A stretch of 5,874 nt of DNA. Origin: Gemmatimonadaceae bacterium (GTDB lineage Bacteria > Gemmatimonadota > Gemmatimonadetes > Gemmatimonadales > Gemmatimonadaceae). The notes under the pieces are model-generated. The model was not told where the DNA came from, did not search any database, and saw only the letters and a program-made list of their open reading frames with translations. The position numbers and the translations under genes are program-made. The stretch covers positions 1 through 5,874 of the forward strand of contig JANXUN010000476.1 of NCBI GenBank assembly GCA_025356185.1, read 5' to 3'. Shown piece after piece: positions 1-5,420 of this stretch; the stretch's first letter is position 1, and each line of letters opens with the position of its first letter.

Positions 1-1
1 G

Positions 2-598
2 ACGTATGCCGACTCGCTGACAGACAGCGGTGAGCAAATGGCCGCCTCGACGTTCGGCGCGAGTAGTCGGGAAATGGCGTTAATGTTGGTTGCGCGTGCA
101 AGCGCACAGCTGGCGCATCACGATACGGCGGGATCGTACGGCTCGATTGCGCGCGCCGTTCGTATTGTTGATTCACTGCCGGATGTGGTATTGCCAGTCC
201 GCATCGCGGTGCACTATTCCGCGGTCGAACTGGCGATGGCTCGTCGCGACGTAAATGCGGCGAGCAGCGTCCTCGATAGCCTGGTCGCGCTTGCCGCGGG
301 CGCGTCGCGTGGCGCACCGGCCGTGCAGATCCTCATGATGCACTGCGCGATTCTCACGACCCGCGGTCAGTACGACGCCGCGCACGATGCCTGCACTCGT
401 GCCGTTATGGTTCACGACGCCAGCGGCATCGTCATGCCGTATTTTCGAAACACGCTGCACTCCGAGCAGGCGCGCATTTACGCGCACCGCGGCGATACCG
501 CAGGCGTAACTCGCGAGCTCGCGACGTTCACACCGGCGCAAGACACCGCGGTGCGCCGATATCTTGCAGCGGAAATTGCCGCGGCGCCTCGCAAATAG
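2..598 (+). CDS. C-terminal part of a helical-repeat (TPR-like) protein, 5' end outside the window
   Basis: The frame is open from the left edge to the TAG stop, and residues before the first internal ATG (position 38) read plausibly as coding sequence, so this is probably the last 198 residues of a longer protein rather than a 186-residue gene starting at 38. No ribosome binding site precedes 38. The product is rich in Ala, Arg and Asp and made of amphipathic helix pairs. The stretch around GQYDAAHDACTRAV resembles one tetratricopeptide repeat, and DVNAASSVLDSL another. No membrane segment or catalytic motif is visible. Such C-terminal solenoids follow a kinase or DNA-binding/regulatory domain in many bacterial signalling proteins, and I infer (weakly) something similar here. 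The stop lies 14 bp from the stop of the convergent cupin gene. Coding status is fairly sure; identity is not. Confidence 0.6.
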   Translation, partial: TYADSLTDSGEQMAASTFGASSREMALMLVARASAQLAHHDTAGSYGSIARAVRIVDSLPDVVLPVRIAVHYSAVELAMARRDVNAASSVLDSLVALAAGASRGAPAVQILMMHCAILTTRGQYDAAHDACTRAVMVHDASGIVMPYFRNTLHSEQARIYAHRGDTAGVTRELATFTPAQDTAVRRYLAAEIAAAPRK

Positions 599-612
599 CG
601 TCGCAGCGTCTG

Positions 613-1032
613 TTACGGCTTTGGCGCCGGCGTCGCGAGCGGCTTTCCGAGTTCGTTGAGATACGTACTCACGGCGATCCAGACGACGGTACCCGTGTTG
701 CGGACGAGATGCGGCGTGTTGGGTGGAATGAAAAAGGTATCGCCGGCCTTCAGCGTGCGATCGGGCTGGCCTTGCACTTCGGCGACCGCCGTCCCTTCTA
801 AGACGTAGCCAATTTCTTCACCGCTGTGGGTGTGACGCGGCGCTGCCCCGCCGACACTGAGCTCTGCGCGCGCGGTGATGGCTTCGCGCCCAGGGTTCGA
901 GATGAGCGCTTTTGTCTGCAGCATCGTGCGCTTGAGAGGCGACGGAGCCGCAGGAGCGGCCACTGTTCCTTGCGCGAAGAGTGCGCACGGTACGGTGAAG
1001 GCGAATAGTGCAACGACAACGGTCTTTCGCAT
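613..1032 (-). CDS. Exported single-domain cupin protein
   Basis: This is a 139-residue protein. I chose the ATG at 1032 over an upstream TTG at 1125 because GGAG sits 6 nt before it and because it opens a clean Sec signal peptide: MRKT, then a hydrophobic core, with a likely cut after Ala20 (ALFA-Q). The mature part is one cupin beta-barrel. Motif 1, G(X5)HXH(X3)E(X6)G, is perfect at residues 61-80, giving metal ligands His67, His69 and Glu73. Motif 2, G(X5)PX(N)X2H(X3)N, lies at 97-112 with the fourth ligand His108, and Asn replaces the usual second Gly. A complete 3-His/1-Glu site means it can bind a divalent metal. Small exported cupins of this kind are mostly uncharacterised; the reaction and substrate cannot be read from the sequence. 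The Pro/Ala-rich tail (PLATPAPKP) looks disordered. It is divergent from the POT transporter and convergent with the TPR-like gene. Confidence 0.9.
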   Translation of the reverse strand: MRKTVVVALFAFTVPCALFAQGTVAAPAAPSPLKRTMLQTKALISNPGREAITARAELSVGGAAPRHTHSGEEIGYVLEGTAVAEVQGQPDRTLKAGDTFFIPPNTPHLVRNTGTVVWIAVSTYLNELGKPLATPAPKP

Positions 1033-1147
1033 GTAAGGCTCCAAAGGTGAGGGAAACAATGCACAGCGAATGATCTGCCCAGGCATATATTCGCGCAACC
1101 AATAGTTCTCGTTTGCTCTGACCAACTCTGCTCAAAGAGCCGCCTTC
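1033..1147. promoter_or_regulatory. Divergent intergenic region between the cupin and POT transporter genes
   Basis: These 115 bp separate two divergent starts and must hold both promoters unless the genes are read from further away. The most AT-rich part is TATATT near 1085. No convincing -35/-10 pair with 16-18 bp spacing could be placed on either strand. The cupin side has a good GGAG ribosome site; the transporter side has only a weak AAAGAG about 9 nt before its ATG. Confidence 0.4.
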
Positions 1148-2509
1148 ATGACATCGCTATCAGTTGCGGCGCCCGCGTCGACTCGCCACCCCAAGGGTCT
1201 GTTCTTTCTTGCATTCACCGAGGCGTGGGAGCGCTTTTCGTACTATGGCATGGTGGCGTTGCTGGTGTTGTACATGGTCAACCAGATCTTGCTGCCTGGA
1301 CACGTCGAGCACATTGCAGGCTTCGCAACGTTTCGCAGCCTTATTGAGGGAGTCTTTGGACCGAAATCGACGCAGGCGCTCGCCTCACAGATTTTTGGTT
1401 TGTATGCGGGCTTTGTGTACTTCACGCCGATGTTGGGCGGACTGATCGCCGATCGATGGATCGGTCAACGCAATGCCGTCGTGATCGGCGCGATCTGCAT
1501 GAGCACGGGACACCTCGCGATGGCATACGATCAGTCGTTCTTACTCGCGCTGTTGTTGCTCGTAACTGGATCAGGATTTCTCAAAGGAAATATCTCGGCG
1601 CAAGTCGGTGCGCTGTATCCGCGCAGTGACGAAGCCCGACGCGCGCGCGGCTTTACGCTCTTTAGCATGGCGATCAACGGAGGCTCGTTTTTTGGACCAC
1701 TCTTGTGCGGATATCTCGCGCAAGAATTTGGCTGGCACGTCGGCTTTGGCGCGGCGTCGATCTTTATGCTGTGCGGATTGGCCACCTATCTCTATGGCTA
1801 TCGATATTTGCCGGCGCGCGTCGAAAAACTTGCCGTGGAAACGGAGACGCTCAGTGCGACTGATTGGCGCATCGTGCGCGCGCTCATCGCCGTACTGGCG
1901 ATCTCGATCTTTCAATCGGTCGCATACTATCAGTGTGCGAATGTCTTTCCGGTGTTCGCCGACGCGCACGTGCAGGCCACCATCGGTTCGTTTCACATCC
2001 CGATACCGTGGTATCAGTCGCTCGATCCCTTCTGGTCCATCGTGAGCGTGCCCGTACTTTTTGCGCTCTGGCGCTCGCAGGCGACGCGCGGTGGGGAGCC
2101 CAGTGATCTTTCCAAGATCGGCATAGGTGCATGGATCGTTGCCGCGGGTAATCTCGTGCTTGTCGTTGCGATGATGTTAAGCGGCGGGGAACGCATTCAT
2201 CCGCTGTTTGGCGTGCTGTACTTCGCGGGAATGGGCATAGGCTTTCTCTATCAATGGCCAACGTTACTCGCGCTCGTCTCTCGTACGGCGCCGTCAAAGG
2301 TGAACGCGACGATGATGGGCGTCGCGTTCCTCAGCCTCTTCATCGGGAACAACATCATTGGATGGATCGGCGGATTTTACGAAAAGATGACGCCGATCGC
2401 GTTCTGGTCGATGCACGCCGCCATTGGTGCAACCGGCGGTGCGCTCATTCTCATTTTCGGTGGACAAATAAATCGCGCGCTGTCGACGACCTCGTCGACA
2501 GCGCGCTGA
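1148..2509 (+). CDS. POT/PTR2-family proton-coupled transporter (divergent, major facilitator superfamily)
   Basis: This 453-residue inner-membrane protein carries the POT family signatures in its N-terminal half. ExxERFxYYG is at residues 25-34 (TEAWERFSYYG), the helix-1 proton-coupling motif. GGLIADRWIGQR is at 97-108. GSGFLKGN is at 141-148, with the conserved helix-4 lysine as Lys146. A variant of FYxxINxGS is at 172-180 (Tyr changed to Ser173). The C-terminal half aligns by eye (WYQSLDPFW at 288-296; SRTAPSKVNATMMG at 378-391). However, the helix-7 Glu position reads Tyr (AYYQ, 259-262) and the helix-10 Glu position reads Phe (GFLYQWP, 365-371). Only about 20 residues join helix 6 to helix 7, so the two extra helices of most bacterial POTs are missing and a 12-helix fold is expected. 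Family members usually import di- and tripeptides with protons; the changed substrate-site residues make the cargo uncertain. The start is the ATG 9 nt after a weak AAAGAG. Confidence 0.9.
   Translation: MTSLSVAAPASTRHPKGLFFLAFTEAWERFSYYGMVALLVLYMVNQILLPGHVEHIAGFATFRSLIEGVFGPKSTQALASQIFGLYAGFVYFTPMLGGLIADRWIGQRNAVVIGAICMSTGHLAMAYDQSFLLALLLLVTGSGFLKGNISAQVGALYPRSDEARRARGFTLFSMAINGGSFFGPLLCGYLAQEFGWHVGFGAASIFMLCGLATYLYGYRYLPARVEKLAVETETLSATDWRIVRALIAVLAISIFQSVAYYQCANVFPVFADAHVQATIGSFHIPIPWYQSLDPFWSIVSVPVLFALWRSQATRGGEPSDLSKIGIGAWIVAAGNLVLVVAMMLSGGERIHPLFGVLYFAGMGIGFLYQWPTLLALVSRTAPSKVNATMMGVAFLSLFIGNNIIGWIGGFYEKMTPIAFWSMHAAIGATGGALILIFGGQINRALSTTSSTAR
2462..2506 (-). terminator. Probable intrinsic terminator for msrB, embedded in the 3' end of the POT gene
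   Basis: A perfect 15-bp inverted repeat, GCGCGCTGTCGACGA (2475-2489) and TCGTCGACAGCGCGC (2492-2506), is separated by 2 nt, giving about a 14-bp stem with a 4-nt loop. Read on the minus strand it is followed by GATTTATTTGTCC (2474-2462), with 6 T in the first 9 bases, which suits an intrinsic terminator downstream of the msrB stop at 2532. On the plus strand the stem abuts the TGA of the POT gene (2507-2509) and no T-run follows, so it is a weaker terminator in that direction. The left and right arms encode the POT C-terminal tail (ALSTTSSTAR). Confidence 0.7.
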
Positions 2510-2531
2510 CCTACTCGTGCCAACGTGGAAA

Positions 2532-3122
2532 TTACTTCTTCAGGTTGGCGAACAGCTTCGCGAATTCACCGTATCCGGCCGACTCGAGCTTGTCTGCGGG
2601 AATGAATTTTAGCGACGCCGAATTCATACAGTATCGCAGCCCCGTGGGCTTTGGTCCGTCGTCAAAGACGTGACCGAGATGTGAATTGGCCAGCTTTGAG
2701 CGCACTTCGGTGCGGTCCATGCCCAGCGTCTTATCGCCGGCCGTCGCGATGTTTGCGGGAACGAGCGGACGCGTGAAGCTGGGCCACCCCGTTCCCGATT
2801 CAAACTTGTCGAGCGAACTAAACAGCGGTTCGCCCGATACGACATCGACGTAAATGCCGACGGCGTGATTGTTCCAGTATTCGCCGGTGAACGGCACTTC
2901 GGTTTCCGCGTGCTGCGTGACTTCGTATTGCAGCTTTGTCAGACGTTTCTTGAGTTCAGCGTCTGATGGCTTCGTGAACACACGGGTAGGTTGCAGCGAC
3001 GGCACAGACGCTACCGTCATCGGTGCGGGTTGCGGCTGCGCGGCGGACACCGTCGCCGAGATGGGCAGCAGCGCGGCGCCGATGGCACCAAGATGATTGC
3101 GAACGCGATTGAAAAAAGACAT
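2532..3122 (-). CDS. msrB: Exported peptide-methionine (R)-S-oxide reductase, one-cysteine, zinc-free type
   Basis: MsrB reduces methionine-R-sulfoxide in oxidised proteins. I chose the ATG at 3122 (196 residues) over an upstream GTG at 3161, because it begins a signal peptide: basic N-terminus, hydrophobic residues 11-26, likely cut after Ala27. The enzyme probably acts in the periplasm. The linker at 28-50 is Pro/Ala-rich. The SelR domain runs from about 52 to 185 and includes GIYVDVVSGEPLF (89-101), ESGTGWPSF (108-116), HLGHVFDDGP (148-157) and RYCMNSASLKF (163-173), with catalytic Cys165 and the usual Trp113, His148, His151 and Asn167. The two CxxC pairs of zinc-binding MsrBs are absent. 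The classic resolving cysteine, 54 residues before the catalytic one, is Thr111. Cys165 is the only cysteine in the protein, so regeneration must use an external thiol or partner protein. A GAGG lies 11 nt before the ATG. It is divergent from the decarboxylase operon; no msrA is seen nearby. Confidence 0.95.
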   Translation of the reverse strand: MSFFNRVRNHLGAIGAALLPISATVSAAQPQPAPMTVASVPSLQPTRVFTKPSDAELKKRLTKLQYEVTQHAETEVPFTGEYWNNHAVGIYVDVVSGEPLFSSLDKFESGTGWPSFTRPLVPANIATAGDKTLGMDRTEVRSKLANSHLGHVFDDGPKPTGLRYCMNSASLKFIPADKLESAGYGEFAKLFANLKK

Positions 3123-3257
3123 GAGCGAAACGGCCTCGTAAGCGTGATGGGTCGCGCCCACTACCGTGTGGACCGCGTGCTAATACTACGCGCTAAATAG
3201 CCGATTGGATCCACGCAAGTTCCCTTGCACGCGGCCCGGATGCGCGGCAGCTGGCAA

Positions 3258-3286
3258 TTGCGGGTGAGTGGCGCGCCACGTATATC
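3258..3286 (+). promoter_or_regulatory. Candidate sigma-70-type promoter of the decarboxylase operon
   Basis: TTGCGG (3258-3263) and TATATC (3281-3286) are separated by exactly 17 bp. They match the consensus hexamers at 3 of 6 and 4 of 6 positions. A start site 7-9 nt past the -10 would fall at 3293-3295, on the ATG of the first gene. That would explain why this ATG has no ribosome binding site: the transcript would be leaderless. The matches are modest, so this is a candidate only. Confidence 0.35.
3268..3279. promoter_or_regulatory. 12-bp perfect palindrome in the promoter spacer, candidate operator
   Basis: GTGGCGCGCCAC is identical to its reverse complement. It lies wholly inside the 17-bp spacer of the candidate promoter at 3258-3286. 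A dimeric regulator bound there would control the decarboxylase operon. A second palindrome, GCAATTGC (3254-3261), overlaps the candidate -35. No regulator gene is present in the window to pair with it, and short GC palindromes arise by chance in GC-rich DNA. Confidence 0.35.
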
Positions 3287-3294
3287 CCCCGGAC

Positions 3295-3801
3295 ATGTAC
3301 AGCGATCACATTTTTGCGCATTTGAAGCGTGTCGGAGTGCGCCAGGTAGGCTACGTCCCTGACGCCGGCCACACACAGCTTATTCAGCGGTGCATCGACG
3401 ACACGTCCATCGCCGACGTCGTACTGACCACCGAAGAAGAAGGTGTGGCGTTGGTCGTTGGCGCGGCGTGCGGAGGACAGCGAGCAGCATTGCTCATGCA
3501 AAGCAGTGGCGTTGGCAACTGCGTGAACATGTTCTCGCTGCTGCAAGGATTTGGCGTGCCCTGTCTACTGTTCGTGACCATGCGCGGCGAATTCGGCGAG
3601 TTCAATCCGTGGCAAGTGCCGATGGGATCAATCACCGACGACGTGCTTTCGGCCTGCGGATTTCTCACATATCGCATCGAGAATGACAGCGACGTCGACG
3701 ATATCGTCGGCGCAGCCTGTGACATGGCCTATGAGGGGCAGCAACGCATCGCGATTTTGCTGTCGCAGCGATTAATCGGCCGAAAGCAGTGGGTGAAATA
3801 A
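3295..3801 (+). CDS. Thiamine-diphosphate decarboxylase, alpha subunit (PYR domain; sulfopyruvate/phosphonopyruvate decarboxylase type)
   Basis: This 168-residue protein matches in length and pattern the alpha (ComD-like) half of two-subunit sulfopyruvate decarboxylases, which are also often annotated as phosphonopyruvate decarboxylase. Visible marks are GVRQVGYVPDAGH (14-26), TTEEEGVAL (45-53) with the acidic cluster that should contain the Glu activating the thiamine pyrimidine ring, LLMQSSGVGNCVN (66-78), and VTMRGEFGEFNPWQVPMG (94-111). It lacks the diphosphate-binding GDG motif, which the next gene supplies, so the active site should form between the two chains. I chose ATG 3295: it gives the family length, whereas the alternative GTG at 3268 sits inside a palindrome and has no proper ribosome site. 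Its TAA overlaps the next ATG by one base (TAATG), implying translational coupling. No PEP mutase, comA/B/C or taurine genes are in the window, so the true 2-oxoacid substrate is open. Confidence 0.85.
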   Translation: MYSDHIFAHLKRVGVRQVGYVPDAGHTQLIQRCIDDTSIADVVLTTEEEGVALVVGAACGGQRAALLMQSSGVGNCVNMFSLLQGFGVPCLLFVTMRGEFGEFNPWQVPMGSITDDVLSACGFLTYRIENDSDVDDIVGAACDMAYEGQQRIAILLSQRLIGRKQWVK

Positions 3802-4397
3802 TGAATCGCTCGCCCGACAACGCCGCGCTCGATCGCCGCGATGTCGTACGCACTTTGTTAGATCATCGTGGTGACCTGCTGGTGGTGTCCGGACTCGGTT
3901 CCGCAACGTACGACGTCGCAGCGGCCGGAGATCACCCGCTCAATTTGTATCAGTGGGGTGGCATGGGTGGCACCGCGATGATCGGACTTGGGCTCGCACT
4001 CGCACAACCCAATCGCAACGTGGTCGTGATCACCGGTGACGGCGACATGCTCATGGGGCTCGGCAGTCTCGCAACGATCGCCGTAAAGCGCCCGCACAAC
4101 CTTAGCATCGTGGTGCTCGACAACGGTCGCTATGGTGAGACGGGCATGCAAGCGAGTCACACGTCTCACGGTGTCGATTTGTGCGGAGTAGCGACAGCGT
4201 GTGGATTTGCCGACGTGCGCCTCGCTACCAACATGGCCGCTGTGCATGAAGTGCGCGCACTGCTTCATGCGACGCACGGTCCACTCTTTGCACGGGTTGT
4301 CATTTCGACCGACGACGTGCCGCGAGTCCTGCCGACGCGCGACGGTCACGCCATTCGCGAGCGGTTTACGCGATCACTCGCCGGCGGCGGCGAGTAA
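3801..4397 (+). CDS. Thiamine-diphosphate decarboxylase, beta subunit (PP domain)
   Basis: This 198-residue protein is similar in size to ComE-type beta subunits. The thiamine-diphosphate/Mg2+ motif starts at GDGD (79-82) and ends at LDN (106-108), the canonical GDG...N spacing. QWGGMGGTAMIGLGLALA (51-68) is the usual preceding glycine-rich helix, and GRYGETGMQASHTS (109-122) follows the motif as in phosphonopyruvate/sulfopyruvate decarboxylases. Together with the alpha subunit it should convert a 2-oxoacid to an aldehyde plus CO2 in the cytosol. The start is ATG 3801, overlapping the alpha stop, with GGTGA 5 nt upstream; a GTG at 3789 in the same frame is less likely. The last 24 bp (encoding the Gly-rich LAGGGE end) overlap the convergent EamA gene and include a hairpin. 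Pairing of the subunits is near certain; the substrate is inference only. Confidence 0.87.
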   Translation: MNRSPDNAALDRRDVVRTLLDHRGDLLVVSGLGSATYDVAAAGDHPLNLYQWGGMGGTAMIGLGLALAQPNRNVVVITGDGDMLMGLGSLATIAVKRPHNLSIVVLDNGRYGETGMQASHTSHGVDLCGVATACGFADVRLATNMAAVHEVRALLHATHGPLFARVVISTDDVPRVLPTRDGHAIRERFTRSLAGGGE

Positions 4398-5327
4398 CAC
4401 GCCGTCGCGCGCCGCCGGGCCGTAGTTCGTCAGCACGATGCCGATCAAAACTCCGCACAGTCCGACGACAAATGTCAGTGTGATCGGTTCGTGCAAAAGC
4501 ACCGCGCCGAGCAGTATGGCGGTGATGGGGTTGAGCGTGATGAAGACGGCAACCTTTGACGGGGTCGAGCGCTCCAGCGCCCAAATCCACGCACCGAACG
4601 CCAGCGCGCCTCCGAGCGCACCGAGAAAGATCACCGCGAACCATCCGTTCGTTGTGAACGACGGTGCGGTCGAAAAGGCGCCGGACATTGCCGCGATCGG
4701 TGCGAGTGCGACAGCGCCCGACGCCATCGACCACGCGGTGACCTTGAGCGTCGCATACTGCTTGAGATAGGGCCTCGAAAACACATTGTAGATCGCGCCA
4801 CAGCACACGACGATCGCCATCAACACATCGCCTTTCCACAGCTGCGTACCATCGATGCGGGCATCGGCCGGCGAGCGTAACGCAATGTACAGGCCGACAA
4901 ACGCGAGTACCTGCCCAACGAGTTTGAGCGGCGTGATGCGGTCGTAACCTTTAAGCCGCGACACAAAAAGCGTGACCAGCGGTGCCGCAGCGGCCTCAAT
5001 GGCGACGCGGCCTGATGGGCTATACGTCAGTGCCGCGCTAAAGCACCACGGAAAGACGCCAAAGAACAGTGCGCCGAGCAGTGCGATGCGTACGAGATCG
5101 CGCGCAGGAATCCGAGGCGTAGTCGATCGCAACATCAGCGGAAGCAAGCACAGCGAGGCAATCGCATAGCGCAAAAACGCCAGCATCACGGGCTGCGTTT
5201 GCGAAACGACATAGCGTGTGGCAACGACCGACGCGCCAAACAACACGCTGGCGAGCGTGGCGGCGATTGCGGCGTGCATCGCGGTGTTCGAGGTGGCTCC
5301 GTTTGGCGCTTTCATGTGTCGTGTCAT
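4374..5327 (-). CDS. EamA-family (drug/metabolite superfamily) permease
   Basis: This 317-residue inner-membrane protein is made of two EamA repeats of about five helices each (roughly 18-152 and 165-302). Repeat 1 shows ASVLFGASVVATRY (26-39) and FLRYAIASLCLLPL (51-64). Repeat 2 ends with the typical LNPITAILLGAVLLHEPIT (265-283), including the conserved Glu-Pro at 280-281. Family members usually export metabolites or amino acids, or take up small nutrients; the cargo cannot be predicted. The start is uncertain: ATG 5327, 5315 and 5279 are all in frame and none has a good ribosome site. The last would begin just before helix 1, and 5327 is kept as the longest. An AT-rich TAATTT lies just upstream. 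The 3' end overlaps the decarboxylase beta gene by 24 bp, so it is read as a separate unit, not part of that operon. Confidence 0.88.
   Translation of the reverse strand: MTRHMKAPNGATSNTAMHAAIAATLASVLFGASVVATRYVVSQTQPVMLAFLRYAIASLCLLPLMLRSTTPRIPARDLVRIALLGALFFGVFPWCFSAALTYSPSGRVAIEAAAAPLVTLFVSRLKGYDRITPLKLVGQVLAFVGLYIALRSPADARIDGTQLWKGDVLMAIVVCCGAIYNVFSRPYLKQYATLKVTAWSMASGAVALAPIAAMSGAFSTAPSFTTNGWFAVIFLGALGGALAFGAWIWALERSTPSKVAVFITLNPITAILLGAVLLHEPITLTFVVGLCGVLIGIVLTNYGPAARDGVLLAAAGE
4376..4395. repeat. Hairpin in the overlapping ends of the decarboxylase beta and EamA genes
   Basis: ACTCGCCG (4376-4383) and CGGCGAGT (4388-4395) form a perfect 8-bp stem with a GCGG loop. It lies between the two opposing stop codons, inside both coding sequences. 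Neither side is followed by a T-run, so it is not a standard intrinsic terminator; it could stabilise the 3' ends or act with Rho. Confidence 0.45.
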
Positions 5328-5420
5328 GCAAAATTAGCGCGCGTGAGGGCTGGTGCGCGTCGCAGTGGGTGCCAATGTTCAATGTAGGGAGTATCGGGCC
5401 CACACACTGACCCCATTACA
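5328..5420. promoter_or_regulatory. Divergent intergenic region between EamA and the last gene
   Basis: This is 93 bp between two divergent starts. It contains a 7-bp near-perfect tandem repeat, CAATGTT/CAATGTA (5373-5386). I see no ribosome site before either ATG and no clear -35/-10 pair on either strand. Confidence 0.35.

Larger units (their letters stand above)
3123..3294. promoter_or_regulatory. Divergent regulatory region between msrB and the decarboxylase operon
   Basis: This 172-bp gap holds several short symmetric elements: GCAAG-TTCC-CTTGC (3215-3228), the 8-bp palindrome GCAATTGC (3254-3261) and the 12-bp palindrome GTGGCGCGCCAC (3268-3279). On the msrB side the best -10-like hexamer is TAGTAT (complement of 3183-3188), but it has no good -35, so I do not call that promoter separately. 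The elements on the decarboxylase side are described in their own entries. Confidence 0.45.

Noticed and set aside
1033..1125. N-terminal extension of the cupin from a TTG at 1125
   Set aside because: It would bury the signal peptide behind 31 unrelated residues, and the ATG at 1032 has a good GGAG at proper spacing.
1098..1125. ACCAA direct repeats 23 bp apart before the POT gene
   Set aside because: Five-base repeats are expected by chance in a region of this length.
1571..1996. Minus-strand open frame within the POT transporter
   Set aside because: It is an Arg/Lys/Asp-rich shadow of a gene with strong family motifs.
3123..3161. GTG start for MsrB at 3161
   Set aside because: It adds 13 residues before a clear signal peptide; the ATG at 3122 gives a normal export signal.
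3215..3228. GCAAG-TTCC-CTTGC hairpin between msrB and the decarboxylase operon as a terminator
   Set aside because: The stem is only 5 bp, there is no T-run, and both neighbouring genes read away from it.
3268..3294. GTG start for the decarboxylase alpha subunit at 3268
   Set aside because: It lies in the 12-bp palindrome, GGGTGA abuts it without spacing, and the extra residues are not like the family N-terminus.
3858..4349. Long open frame on the minus strand, opposite the decarboxylase beta gene
   Set aside because: The His/Arg/Val-rich translation has no motif and is a frame shadow of a well-supported gene.
4366..4839. Second minus-strand frame within the EamA gene
   Set aside because: The Arg-rich translation without hydrophobic segments is a shadow of the EamA reading frame.
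5373..5386. CAATGTT/CAATGTA tandem repeat as an operator
   Set aside because: Two 7-bp copies with one mismatch are too little to support a binding site without comparison to other genomes.
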